A program made the position numbers and the translations under genes. The notes beneath the pieces are model-generated. The model was given only the letters and a program-made list of their open reading frames with translations. It made no database searches and was not told where the DNA came from. From Bacteroidales bacterium (lineage in GTDB: Bacteria; Bacteroidota; Bacteroidia; Bacteroidales; UBA4181), in assembly GCA_031275285.1 (NCBI GenBank), contig JAISOY010000082.1:38496-102495 (forward strand): 64,000 nt of DNA. The letters run 5' to 3'. This document shows positions 55,725 to 64,000 of the stretch, piece by piece; the first letter of the stretch is position 1; the number at the start of each line of letters is the position of its first letter.

Positions 55725-57057
55725 CCATATGCGAAAAAAATTGTTCTTAAAAATAGGTGGATTGTTTTTCTTTTTTTTCCTGATTCTTTCCTGTTCTTCA
55801 GATAAGGAATCCAACGAAGAAGAACAGAATGGGGAACCACCCTTGGAAGAGATTCCGGAAGAACCAACACCTGAAATCCCTGGAGAGGAAGATCCCGTAC
55901 TGGGGTTAACCATCGATATCGGAGATAATGCCTATCAGGTAGACAGTACTTACCTGGAAAAGATACGGCCGGGCTTATGGTACATGTATGCACAGCTGAA
56001 AAATACTGAAAAGCCATTGATCATTCATTCCTTAAGAATGTTTGGTAAAAGTGATGAACTGGCGGTGGAAACATGGATCGCCAGGGATAGCCTGAGGGCC
56101 ATGGAAAGGCCGTCGGCAATGATCAAAAGAAAAACAAACCAGGGTAAGAAGATCTCTGCCGCCGTCAATGGTGACTTTTATGATATGTCAACAGGAATAC
56201 CCCTGGGCGGAGAGATGACCATGGGCATACTGACCAAATCTCCCGATCCGGAAATGCCGGTCCTGGCATTTGACAGGAACAATAAACCCTATATGGATTT
56301 TATGTCCTTGAACGCTAAGGTAACGGATAATGCCCGCAGATCATACCCTATTAAAGGAGTAAATGTAGTACGCAGTACTGATTATATGGTTTTATATAAT
56401 AGTTATTTTGGAAAGTATACCCGTACGAATGAATGGGGAGAAGAGATACTGCTTTCACCTGTAGAAGGGAACTGGGAAGAACTGGATAACTATGAAAATG
56501 TCAGATGTGTGGTGGAAAGATCCGTACATGCGGGAGAAGGAGGGTCCATGGCCATTCCTAAAGGAAAAATTGTTCTTTCGGGGCATGGCACGGCAGGTAA
56601 TTTCCTCAGAAATATATCGGTTGACGATGAAATAACGGTTTCAGTCGGATTGGCTTTTCAGTCTGACCAGACTCTTCAGCCGGAAATCAGCAATATGATC
56701 GGTTCATACAATATCATACTTAAAAATAATGAGGTATTGCCCATGGCTTCCGATTATCTCCTGACCTCGCGTCATCCCCGTACTTCTGCCGGTTTTTCGT
56801 CGGACAGTACTTATATTTTCCTAACCATAGTTGAAGGAAGAAGACCCTCCCTGTCTGTGGGTGTTACTACAAAAGAACTGGCTGAGATCATGAAATACCT
56901 GGGAGCAGCCAATGCTGTAAATCTGGATGGCGGCGGTTCTTCCTGTATGATTGCAGATGATAAAGTAAAGAATTTCCTTACTGACGGTAGCGAACGTGCT
57001 GTTGCCAACGGCTTATTGATTCAGGAATATTCAAGTAAATTAAAAGATGGTAAATAA
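55711..57057 (+). CDS. phosphodiester glycosidase family lipoprotein (NAGPA-like)
   Basis: About 448 residues. A lipoprotein signal (FFFFFLILSCSSDKESNEEE) and an acidic Pro/Glu linker precede a NAGPA domain (PF09992) from about 120. Conserved parts are AAVNGDFYDMSTGIPLGG, then RHPRTSAGFSSDSTYIFLTI and the glycine-rich AVNLDGGGSSCMI near the end. The human relative removes GlcNAc from GlcNAc-1-phospho-6-mannose (uncovering enzyme); bacterial members cleave sugar-phosphate diesters of varied type. The start overlaps the upstream gene by 14 bases; ATG 55729 is an equally good alternative. The downstream DUF4855 start overlaps by 11 bases, indicating tight coupling. Confidence 0.9.
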   Translation: MKKNSHMRKKLFLKIGGLFFFFFLILSCSSDKESNEEEQNGEPPLEEIPEEPTPEIPGEEDPVLGLTIDIGDNAYQVDSTYLEKIRPGLWYMYAQLKNTEKPLIIHSLRMFGKSDELAVETWIARDSLRAMERPSAMIKRKTNQGKKISAAVNGDFYDMSTGIPLGGEMTMGILTKSPDPEMPVLAFDRNNKPYMDFMSLNAKVTDNARRSYPIKGVNVVRSTDYMVLYNSYFGKYTRTNEWGEEILLSPVEGNWEELDNYENVRCVVERSVHAGEGGSMAIPKGKIVLSGHGTAGNFLRNISVDDEITVSVGLAFQSDQTLQPEISNMIGSYNIILKNNEVLPMASDYLLTSRHPRTSAGFSSDSTYIFLTIVEGRRPSLSVGVTTKELAEIMKYLGAANAVNLDGGGSSCMIADDKVKNFLTDGSERAVANGLLIQEYSSKLKDGK

Positions 57058-58189
57058 AATATCGTTAAATCTGGTCATAGCAATTATCGGGCTGTTATTT
57101 ACAGGCTGTATCTGTAAAAACGAACCCAAGTATGTCGATTTTTATTGGGAAAAAGAAAGAAAAGATCTTTTATCCATAACAGATATGGTATTGATCTACG
57201 GAGGCGGTAAGCACCGGGATGTATCCTGGAATAAAGACCATTTTGTCCCATATGTAAGTTATAAAAATCGGTCTAATAGAGAGTCGTGGCTTTTTGACGG
57301 GTTTTTGTTCCTGGAAATTGCTAATGGAGATCCGGCTAACCGGAGGATTTTTGCTACCGGCTATTATGGCCAGCCTGCCGGAAAGCAGGAATGGAAAGAA
57401 CTGGCGGATTATTATTTTACCAGGAACAACGGGATTTACGGACTGGATAGTTGTATCGCTGACGCTTCGGGCAGGTTAGGTACACCACCTGCTAAAAGGA
57501 AAGTGATCATAGGCATTCCCGAACCGATTGTTGCCGGTCCTGCTTCTCATTATACCGAATTACCCGAAGACTATTGGGGGGATGTAGATGGAAAAGTATT
57601 GAATTTCACTAATAATGACGACAGAATCGCTGCCTGCATTTGGTTCATTGATTATATCAGGAAATGTTTCAACGAAGGCAGGTTTAAAAACGTGGAACTT
57701 GCCGGATTTTACTGGATTGCAGAAGAATCATTACACACTAAAACCATCCTTTCCGGAATAGCGTCTTATCTGAATGAAAAGAAATATAGTTTTAACTGGA
57801 TTCCTTACTGGAAAACCAATCCGGATTATTACGACTGGAAGTCGTTAAAATTCAATTATGCTTACCTGCAACCCAATTATTTCTTTAACGACCAGATTCC
57901 CTATTCCCGATTAACAGAGGCGTGTAATGTTGTCAAACAATATGATCTGGATCTCGAACTGGAATTTGATATGCGGGTGTTTGAGGAAAAAGGTGATAAG
58001 GGATACCGGCTGTATGACTATATGAAAGCTTTCAGGGAAAATGGGGTATTATCTTCGAAAAGGATTGCCTATTATCAGGATTGTGACGCTTTATACCATT
58101 TGTATCATGCATCGAATGAAAAAGACAAGATATTATTCCATGACTTTTGTTCTTTTGTAGCAGAACATCAAGCCAGATATACCCAATGA
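57047..58189 (+). CDS. DUF4855 domain lipoprotein
   Basis: A 380-residue lipoprotein (lipobox in LLFTGCICKNEPK). It matches the DUF4855 family: ITDMVLIYGGGKHRDVSWNK, then FDGFLFLEIANG, and ELAGFYWIAEESLHTKTILS with the tryptophan/acidic pair. DUF4855 is a predicted TIM-barrel glycoside-hydrolase-like domain without established activity. It overlaps the NAGPA-like gene by 11 bases and the phosphoesterase gene by 4 bases (ATGA), so the three are translationally coupled and probably act together. Confidence 0.82.
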   Translation: MVNKISLNLVIAIIGLLFTGCICKNEPKYVDFYWEKERKDLLSITDMVLIYGGGKHRDVSWNKDHFVPYVSYKNRSNRESWLFDGFLFLEIANGDPANRRIFATGYYGQPAGKQEWKELADYYFTRNNGIYGLDSCIADASGRLGTPPAKRKVIIGIPEPIVAGPASHYTELPEDYWGDVDGKVLNFTNNDDRIAACIWFIDYIRKCFNEGRFKNVELAGFYWIAEESLHTKTILSGIASYLNEKKYSFNWIPYWKTNPDYYDWKSLKFNYAYLQPNYFFNDQIPYSRLTEACNVVKQYDLDLELEFDMRVFEEKGDKGYRLYDYMKAFRENGVLSSKRIAYYQDCDALYHLYHASNEKDKILFHDFCSFVAEHQARYTQ

Positions 58190-59679
58190 AGCAACAGGCA
58201 TCACATCCTTCAACGGCTTCCGGTCAAAGCTTTCTTTTGTCCGTAATATTGGCCCTGCAACTGGGATTTATCGTTTTTCCTTCACTGGGACAGGTAAACC
58301 TGCAGAATATATATTTTCAGGGGAAGGTATCCTGCGAAGGGAAAGGGGTTGCGGATGTGCGGGTTACAGACGGGATCAATATTACCTACACTGATGCGAA
58401 GGGAAATTACTCGTTGCGGAGCAATGCGACTGTTGAATTTGTCTATATCTCTGTTCCTTCAGGATATAAAATCCCTTTAAAGGATGGCATACCTTATTTT
58501 TATACAGCTGTTAATGAGAAAATCAGGGAAAAACAGAAAATTGACTTTACTTTGGAGAAGAATGAAATGGACGATCACCGGCACGCTATGTTCGTATGGG
58601 CCGATCCGCAGGTATATTATGAGGAAGAGATGCCCCTGTTGCAGAAAACAGCGACAGATGCACGGGAACTGGCCGGGGAATTATTTCCCGATATCCCTTC
58701 ATATGGAATGGTCTGCGGGGATATTGTGGGCGATCATCCGGAATTTTACGGACGGATCAGGAAGATGCTGGCAGAAACCGGTATCCCTTTCTTTTATACG
58801 GCCGGGAACCATGATATGACCCTGGATGTTCGCTCTAATGATCATTCAAAAGCAACTTACCGGGAAACATTCGGCCCGGATTACTATTCTTTTGATCGTG
58901 GGAAAATACATTATGTGGTATTGAGTGATGTCTTTTATGTAGGAAGAAGTTATTTTTATATAGGCTATCTTCCCGAGCAACAGCTTAACTGGCTGCAACA
59001 GGACCTGTCGACTGTAAAACCGGGATCTACCGTTGTTGTGATGCTCCATATCCCTACCTGGTCGCTGGATGTACAGGAAGGAAAAACGGAAAATATGTTG
59101 CATGTGCTACAAAACCGGCGACACCTGCATGAAATGCTACAGCCTTTTCAGGCACATATCTTTTCGGGACATATGCACTATAATGAAAATTTTATGATTT
59201 CCGATAACCTGTATGAACACATACATGCCGCCGTATGCGGCGTTTTCTGGCAGGGACCTGAATGCAGCGACGGAACACCCGGAGGTTATGCGGTATACCA
59301 GGCAGATGGCGATCATATATCCTGGTTCTATAAGTCGGTTGGTAAAAGTAAGGATTTCCAGTTCAGGGCCTATCCGGTAGGAGCCAGTACCGAAAAACCG
59401 GATGTCATAACAGCCAATGTATGGAACTATGATCCGCAATGGAAGGTATATTGGTATGAAGATGGAACAAAGAAAGGAGAAATGACCCGATTCACGGGCC
59501 ACGATCCTTATACTTCCGATTATATCCGGAAAAATAAAGAACATTTTCGTCATAAATGGATATCGACGAGACCTACCCGGCATATGTTTTATGCATATCC
59601 GGAAAAAACCGGTGCAAAGATAAAAGTGGAAGTGGTGGATCGTTTTGGAAATGTATATTCACAAGATATTGACCGATAA
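58186..59679 (+). CDS. secreted calcineurin-type metallophosphoesterase
   Basis: A 497-residue exported enzyme. A signal peptide ending near FPSLGQ is followed by a small carboxypeptidase-regulatory-like Ig domain (about 35-125, GKVSCEGKGVADVRVTDGIN). The metallophosphatase core (about 135-390) has FVWADPQVYY (D-x-Q in place of the usual D-x-H), CGDIVGDHPEFYG, YTAGNHDMTLD, MLHIPTWS and FSGHMHYNENF. The C-terminal 110 residues are a MetallophosC-type domain. This family hydrolyses phosphomono- or diesters. Next to a phosphodiester glycosidase it could remove the phosphate exposed on the glycan; this is inference. The start ATG overlaps the DUF4855 stop. Confidence 0.9.
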   Translation: MKQQASHPSTASGQSFLLSVILALQLGFIVFPSLGQVNLQNIYFQGKVSCEGKGVADVRVTDGINITYTDAKGNYSLRSNATVEFVYISVPSGYKIPLKDGIPYFYTAVNEKIREKQKIDFTLEKNEMDDHRHAMFVWADPQVYYEEEMPLLQKTATDARELAGELFPDIPSYGMVCGDIVGDHPEFYGRIRKMLAETGIPFFYTAGNHDMTLDVRSNDHSKATYRETFGPDYYSFDRGKIHYVVLSDVFYVGRSYFYIGYLPEQQLNWLQQDLSTVKPGSTVVVMLHIPTWSLDVQEGKTENMLHVLQNRRHLHEMLQPFQAHIFSGHMHYNENFMISDNLYEHIHAAVCGVFWQGPECSDGTPGGYAVYQADGDHISWFYKSVGKSKDFQFRAYPVGASTEKPDVITANVWNYDPQWKVYWYEDGTKKGEMTRFTGHDPYTSDYIRKNKEHFRHKWISTRPTRHMFYAYPEKTGAKIKVEVVDRFGNVYSQDIDR

Positions 59680-59720
59680 AATAATCTATATCCTGCCTAA
59701 GCCTATGGGTATTTGCATTA

Positions 59721-59728
59721 TATTTTTG
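59721..59728 (+). promoter_or_regulatory. TAnnTTTG -7 promoter element for the AT-rich unknown gene
   Basis: TATTTTTG, 51 bases before the ATG at 59779. It suggests separate transcription of the inserted gene. Confidence 0.5.
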
Positions 59729-59778
59729 AGACATTAGATATTTATAAAAATAATTGAATTATCAATTAATTAAATAAC

Positions 59779-60618
59779 ATGAAAAAGTTTCTCATTCTTA
59801 TCATTATATGTTTGATTATAACTTCTATATTCATGTATCCTAAATATCAATTATATAGATTTGTGAAAAAATGGGACACGACAACAGATTTTACATCTTT
59901 GTCTTATAGTATTGTTTCTGATTTCACCAATTATTTTAGTGCTTTCTATGAATATCCTACTTCACCACATGATAGCATATTTCTTGCAGGATTAAATGAG
60001 CGATTTGGTTTTGTTCCGGAAATATATGGTCATGATATCTTTATGATCAATGATACTATGGTGATTGGCAATAATGTTGAAAATGTCATTAAAATATATT
60101 TAAAAGGACCAAATTATAAAAAAAAATATGTGGGTCAGAATATTAATTTTGTTGATTATAAGGAGGGATTGATACATCCTGTTAAAGAGTCTTTTTTTCG
60201 TTTTATGTTTTGTAAAGGAGATATTTTCTTGGGTATACTTCCTGTAATTAATCCATGTAATAACATATATTATCGTTCCAGACTCGCATATAAGAAAAAG
60301 ATAGATCTGGATTATTCTGATGTATTGGATTCCTTTGAAAAAACTCTAAATCCGTTATTTTTTGAAAAGTATGATGTATATCCGTACCAAATTCAAGTCA
60401 AATATCAAAATATTGGTTTTATTTGCTGTGAAGGAAAAATATCTTCTGATACCCTTATGTTGACCCAGAAATGTGAACCGTTTAACGGGGAATATAATGT
60501 GTCTTCTATGTTAAATCTTTTAAATAAACCGTTATATAATTGGGCTAAAGAAATGGGACTTCAAGAGTTCTATTTCTCAATAGAAGTGATTCCGGATTTT
60601 TTTGAAAAAAAAGAATGA
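59779..60618 (+). CDS. unknown membrane-anchored protein, AT-rich gene
   Basis: A 279-residue protein with an N-terminal hydrophobic anchor (KKFLILIIICLIITSIFMYP) and no lipobox. The rest is Tyr/Lys/Asn/Phe-rich (WDTTTDFTSLSYSIVSDFTN, then VYPYQIQVKYQNIGFICCEG) with no motif I recognise. By eye the gene is much more AT-rich than its neighbours, and it splits the enzyme part of the PUL with its own promoter. Both facts suggest a recent acquisition. It may be a mixed alpha/beta immunity-like or hypothetical surface protein; no function is proposed. Confidence 0.7.
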   Translation: MKKFLILIIICLIITSIFMYPKYQLYRFVKKWDTTTDFTSLSYSIVSDFTNYFSAFYEYPTSPHDSIFLAGLNERFGFVPEIYGHDIFMINDTMVIGNNVENVIKIYLKGPNYKKKYVGQNINFVDYKEGLIHPVKESFFRFMFCKGDIFLGILPVINPCNNIYYRSRLAYKKKIDLDYSDVLDSFEKTLNPLFFEKYDVYPYQIQVKYQNIGFICCEGKISSDTLMLTQKCEPFNGEYNVSSMLNLLNKPLYNWAKEMGLQEFYFSIEVIPDFFEKKE

Positions 60619-60663
60619 TTATTTTGTATCAATATTTTTTTTGTCTGTAACATAAATTTATTC

Positions 60664-62172
60664 ATGAAAATTATTTCATCCATCATCTTTGCATTTCTTA
60701 TTGCCGCTTGTTCCCATCCGGTAAAAGTTTCCTTATCGAATACGGAATTACTGGATAAGATCAAGGGGGGATGGGCCGGGCAGACCATCGGCTGTACTTA
60801 CGGCGGACCTACGGAATTTCATTACAAGGGGAGGATCATTCCCGATTCGGTGGATATTCCCTGGCCGGACGGTTATATTAAATGGTATTTCGGGCATTTC
60901 CCCGGACTGTACGACGATGTATATATGGATCTGACTTTTGTGGATGTGTTCGACCGATACGGGATAGATGCCCCGGCCGATTCATTCGCAATGGCATTTG
61001 CAAAAGCCGGATATACCTTATGGCATGCCAACCAGGCAGCGCGGTACAATATCCTGAACGGAATGATGCCGCCTGAGTCCGGACACTGGCTGAACAATCC
61101 GCATGCCGACTGTATCGATTTCCAGATCGAGGCCGATTTTGCAGGGTTAATGTCTCCGGGAATGCCCAATGCGTCATCGGAGATATGTGATAAGATCGGT
61201 CATATCATGAATTATGGCGACGGCTGGTATGGCGGTGTTTATGTAGCAGCCATGTACAGCCTGGCATTCATATATGATGATGTGGAGAAAATAGTGCTGG
61301 AAGCATTAAAGACCATTCCTGAACAAAGCACATTCTATCAATGTATCCATGATGTGATCAACTGGTATTACCAATATCCCGGCGACTGGAAAAAGACCTG
61401 GGCCGACCTGGAAAATAAATGGAACCATGAAGTGGGTTGTCCGGATGGCGTTTTTGATCCTTTCAACATCGATGCCAAAATGAATGCCGCTTACATTGTG
61501 ATCGGACTGTTATACGGGAAAGGTGATTTTTCAGCAACACTGGATATCTCCACCCGTTGCGGGCAGGACAGCGATTGTAATCCGGCATCTGCAGGCGGGA
61601 TACTGGGTACTATGTTAGGTTACAGCAATATCCCGGAGAAATGGATGAAAAACCTGTATGAAGTAGAGGACATCGATTTTGCCTATACCAACATATCCCT
61701 GAACAGGACTTACCGGATGAGTTTTGACCAGGCCTTGCAGGTCATTGAACGGAATGGGGGAAAGATCCATGATGACCGTGTGGATATACGGATCCAACCA
61801 CCCATGCCGGTACGTCTGGAACAAAGCTTTGAACATTGTTACCCCAAAGAACGACTGGCAGGTAAGCCCCTGGAAAAGGAACAGGATACCACCATCGAGT
61901 TTGACGGAACCGGCGTAGTATTGAGGGGATCGTTCAATACCACTGAATCCAGGCCCGCTGATGATTATACGGCAATACTGGAAGTGTATGTGGACGGGGA
62001 TCTTTCCGGACAAATGAAATTTCCATATAATTATACGACCCGTAAAACGGAGCTTTTCTGGAAATACCAGTTACCTAATGGGAAACATTCCATCCGGATC
62101 AAATGGTTGAATCCTGAAGAAAATACCCATATCAATATCTGGGATGCATTGGTTTATTCCGACAAAATATAA
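60664..62172 (+). CDS. ADP-ribosylglycohydrolase-fold lipoprotein
   Basis: A 502-residue lipoprotein (lipobox in FAFLIAACSHPVK). Residues 25-380 form the ADP-ribosylglycohydrolase/DraG fold: DKIKGGWAGQTIGCTYGGPT, the metal motif DDVYMDLTFVDVF and the C-terminal metal loop STRCGQDSDCNPASAGGILG. The last 120 residues look like a beta-sandwich (TTIEFDGTGVVLRGSFNT). Cytosolic ARH enzymes remove ADP-ribose from proteins, but exported PUL-linked members are untested and may act on a glycan. Classic ARH residues are partly changed (MDLT and DSDCN for DxDT). It is followed by the DUF4434 gene after 39 bases. Confidence 0.87.
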   Translation: MKIISSIIFAFLIAACSHPVKVSLSNTELLDKIKGGWAGQTIGCTYGGPTEFHYKGRIIPDSVDIPWPDGYIKWYFGHFPGLYDDVYMDLTFVDVFDRYGIDAPADSFAMAFAKAGYTLWHANQAARYNILNGMMPPESGHWLNNPHADCIDFQIEADFAGLMSPGMPNASSEICDKIGHIMNYGDGWYGGVYVAAMYSLAFIYDDVEKIVLEALKTIPEQSTFYQCIHDVINWYYQYPGDWKKTWADLENKWNHEVGCPDGVFDPFNIDAKMNAAYIVIGLLYGKGDFSATLDISTRCGQDSDCNPASAGGILGTMLGYSNIPEKWMKNLYEVEDIDFAYTNISLNRTYRMSFDQALQVIERNGGKIHDDRVDIRIQPPMPVRLEQSFEHCYPKERLAGKPLEKEQDTTIEFDGTGVVLRGSFNTTESRPADDYTAILEVYVDGDLSGQMKFPYNYTTRKTELFWKYQLPNGKHSIRIKWLNPEENTHINIWDALVYSDKI

Positions 62173-62211
62173 TTCTCCATTCTCAATTTTTAATTCTCCA
62201 TTTTTCATTTT

Positions 62212-63288
62212 ATGCGTAGAGACTTTATCAAGAAAATAGCCGCGATGGGCGCCGTAGCGGCAGCAGCACCGGTGATCGGCTGCAGCGGAACAACATCGGG
62301 AACATCACCGGTCGTGACGTCACCGGATCAGTTAATTGTCCCGAGGGCGCAGGGATTGAAAATCACGGGAACTTTCCTGGACGAGATAACTCATGATATT
62401 CCCCATCAGAACTGGGGTGAAAAAGAATGGGATGCTGATTTTGGATATATGAAAGCGATCGGTATCGATACGGTGATCATGATCCGTTGCGGATACCGGA
62501 AGTTCATCACTTATCCGTCCGAATACCTGATGAAGAAACATGCCTGTTATATGCCGTCTATGGATCTGTTGGATATGTTTTTGCGTCTATCGACGAAGCA
62601 TGGGATGAAATTTTATTTTGGTTTATATGACTCCGGAAAATATTGGGATACAGGAGACCTTAGCTGGGAAATAGAAGACAATAAATTTGTGATCGAGGAA
62701 GTCTGGAAAAAATACGGACACCACAAAAGTTTTGGGGGATGGTATGTAAGTACCGAGATCAGCCGCCAGACGAAAGGAGCCATCAATGCTTTTCGTAGTA
62801 TGGGACAACAGTGCAAGGATGTATCCGGGGGATTACCTACCCTGATCTCTCCGTGGATAGATGGGAAAAAAGCCGTGATGGCAGCCTCCGGTCAATTGAC
62901 CAAAACCGATGCCGTATCGGTACAGGAGCATGAACGGGAATGGGGCGAGATCTTCGATGGAGTGAAAGGAGCCATCGATACCTGTGCATTTCAGGACGGT
63001 CATATCGATTATGATGAATTGGATACCTTCTTCGAAATCAATAAGAAGCTGGGCGATAAATACGGAATGCAATGCTGGACCAATGCCGAATCGTTTGACC
63101 GGGATATGCCGATCAAATTCCTTCCCATTAAATTCGATAAACTGAGAATGAAGCTCGAGGCTGCTGCCCGTGCCAGATATGATAAAGCGATCACCTTTGA
63201 ATTTCCGCATTTTATGAGTCCTCAGTCGGCTTATCTACAGGCAGGACATTTATATAACCGGTATAAGGATTATTTCAACATCACCTGA
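62212..63288 (+). CDS. DUF4434 domain lipoprotein
   Basis: A 358-residue protein with a signal that combines a twin-arginine start (MRRDFIKKIAAMGAVAAAAP) and a lipobox (PVIGC), so it may be a Tat-exported lipoprotein. The mature part is a TIM-barrel-like DUF4434 domain: LKITGTFLDEITHDIPHQNW, then MKAIGIDTVIMIRCGYRKF and KSFGGWYVSTEISRQT with the conserved acidic residue. The family is common in PULs and resembles glycoside hydrolases, yet no activity is established. The short spacer before it is an AT-rich TTCTCCATT-type repeat. The next gene begins 8 bases after its stop. Confidence 0.87.
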   Translation: MRRDFIKKIAAMGAVAAAAPVIGCSGTTSGTSPVVTSPDQLIVPRAQGLKITGTFLDEITHDIPHQNWGEKEWDADFGYMKAIGIDTVIMIRCGYRKFITYPSEYLMKKHACYMPSMDLLDMFLRLSTKHGMKFYFGLYDSGKYWDTGDLSWEIEDNKFVIEEVWKKYGHHKSFGGWYVSTEISRQTKGAINAFRSMGQQCKDVSGGLPTLISPWIDGKKAVMAASGQLTKTDAVSVQEHEREWGEIFDGVKGAIDTCAFQDGHIDYDELDTFFEINKKLGDKYGMQCWTNAESFDRDMPIKFLPIKFDKLRMKLEAAARARYDKAITFEFPHFMSPQSAYLQAGHLYNRYKDYFNIT

Positions 63289-63296
63289 TCAAAGAT

Positions 63297-64000
63297 ATGG
63301 ACAGGCGTAATTTTATAGGATTGAGTATTGCAGGAGGAATGCTGGCGTCTTTTCCTGCGCTGGCGTCTGCTTCTTCCGGACCGAAAGTACGTAAAGGGAA
63401 GAAGGAGATGGCTGCCGACCTTGTGGTTGCGGGAGGTGGCATGGGCGGATGCGCTGCAGCATTGGCCGCATTAAGGAACGGGTTGAGTGTGATCATGACC
63501 GAAGAGACCGACTGGATAGGAGGACAGGTCACCCAGCAGGGCGTACCCCCGGATGAACACCCTTGGATAGAAACACATGGGGCAACGGCCCTCTACCGTG
63601 ATTTCCGGAACAGGATACGTGATTATTACCTACGCAATTATCCGTTGACAGAGGAAGCGCGTAAGGTTAAATACTTAAATCCGGGTAACGGCGCTGTTTC
63701 CCGTTTATGCCATGAACCCCAGGTAGCGCTGGCGGTTTTGTATGAAATGCTTTATCCTTTTATCAGTACCGGAAAATTATCGGTGCTGTTGGATACCAGG
63801 ATCAGGGGTGCGGATGTTGCAGGAAACAGGGTCAGGTCATTGAAAGCTGTTCATCTCCGGACGAAGGAAGAAATAGGATTGACTGCACCGTATTTTGTGG
63901 ATGCTACTGAATTAGGCGACCTGCTTCCGTTGACAGGAACAAAATACCGGACAGGTGCAGAGTCCAGGTCAGAAACCCGTGAATTGCATGCTCCGGAAAA
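63297..64000 (+). CDS. exported FAD-dependent oxidoreductase (5' part)
   Basis: The first 234 codons of a gene that continues past the window. It starts with a Tat-type signal (MDRRNFIGLSIAGGMLASFP) and then the FAD-binding Rossmann motif VVAGGGMGGCAAALAALRNG and TEETDWIGGQ, typical of the FAD_oxidored (PF12831) family common in PULs. In related loci such enzymes oxidise a sugar or cyclitol in the periplasm, and the partner or substrate is unknown. It follows the DUF4434 gene by 8 bases, so the PUL clearly extends to the right of the window. Confidence 0.88.
   Translation, partial: MDRRNFIGLSIAGGMLASFPALASASSGPKVRKGKKEMAADLVVAGGGMGGCAAALAALRNGLSVIMTEETDWIGGQVTQQGVPPDEHPWIETHGATALYRDFRNRIRDYYLRNYPLTEEARKVKYLNPGNGAVSRLCHEPQVALAVLYEMLYPFISTGKLSVLLDTRIRGADVAGNRVRSLKAVHLRTKEEIGLTAPYFVDATELGDLLPLTGTKYRTGAESRSETRELHAPE

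Overview
The window comes from a member of the Bacteroidota, most likely order Bacteroidales. Four things support this. Its left edge carries gldM and gldN, core genes of the type IX secretion / gliding apparatus. It contains a SusC/SusD polysaccharide-utilisation locus (PUL). One secreted protein ends in a type IX C-terminal sorting signal. Many genes are preceded by the Bacteroidetes -7 promoter element TAnnTTTG. All functional calls rest on reading motifs and family resemblance; no database search was run.

Layout. 1-1635: end of gldM, then gldN, closed by a hairpin terminator. 1701-7983: a rightward housekeeping run (GNAT acetyltransferase, hisC, thioesterase, prfA, dnaG, gldB-like lipoprotein). 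7987-14235: SGNH hydrolase, recQ, an orphan PqqD-like gene between two copies of a ~95-bp repeat, lgt, ogt, and an XRE regulator/DUF2975 pair. 14357-15872: a secreted (alpha/alpha)6-like protein split by a 10-A homopolymer. 16087-18148: Tat-exported Fe-S aldo/keto reductase plus a DUF6599 protein. 18165-26836: HsdR-N-like nuclease domain, AI-2E-type permease, TPR-PAS histidine kinase, glmM, AlbA_2 protein, AlkD, outer-membrane barrel. 26958-36298: GH29 fucosidase, ABC transporter plus DUF3299-like protein, DUF3843 protein, PagL-like lipid A deacylase, ECF sigma factor, cytidylate-kinase-like protein, MATE exporter. 36413-42877: an intergenic patch with another repeat copy, a beta-barrel/helix-hairpin-helix gene pair, and a 949-residue type IX cargo protein.

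43223 to the right edge is a large PUL. A ROK repressor faces an AGE-family epimerase, SusC, SusD and two surface lipoproteins. Downstream are a GHL10-type hydrolase, a phosphodiester glycosidase (NAGPA-like), a DUF4855 protein, a calcineurin-type phosphoesterase, an AT-rich unknown gene, an ADP-ribosylglycohydrolase-fold lipoprotein, a DUF4434 protein and the start of an exported FAD oxidoreductase. The mix of phosphodiester-cleaving and ADP-ribosyl-hydrolase-fold enzymes with a sugar 2-epimerase suggests a phosphate-bearing or otherwise modified amino-sugar glycan. This is the best candidate here for an undescribed system.

The second notable signal is the ~95-bp repeat. Four copies were found, and three lie directly upstream of an ORF on the same strand. 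I saw no tRNA, rRNA, CRISPR array or transposase gene.
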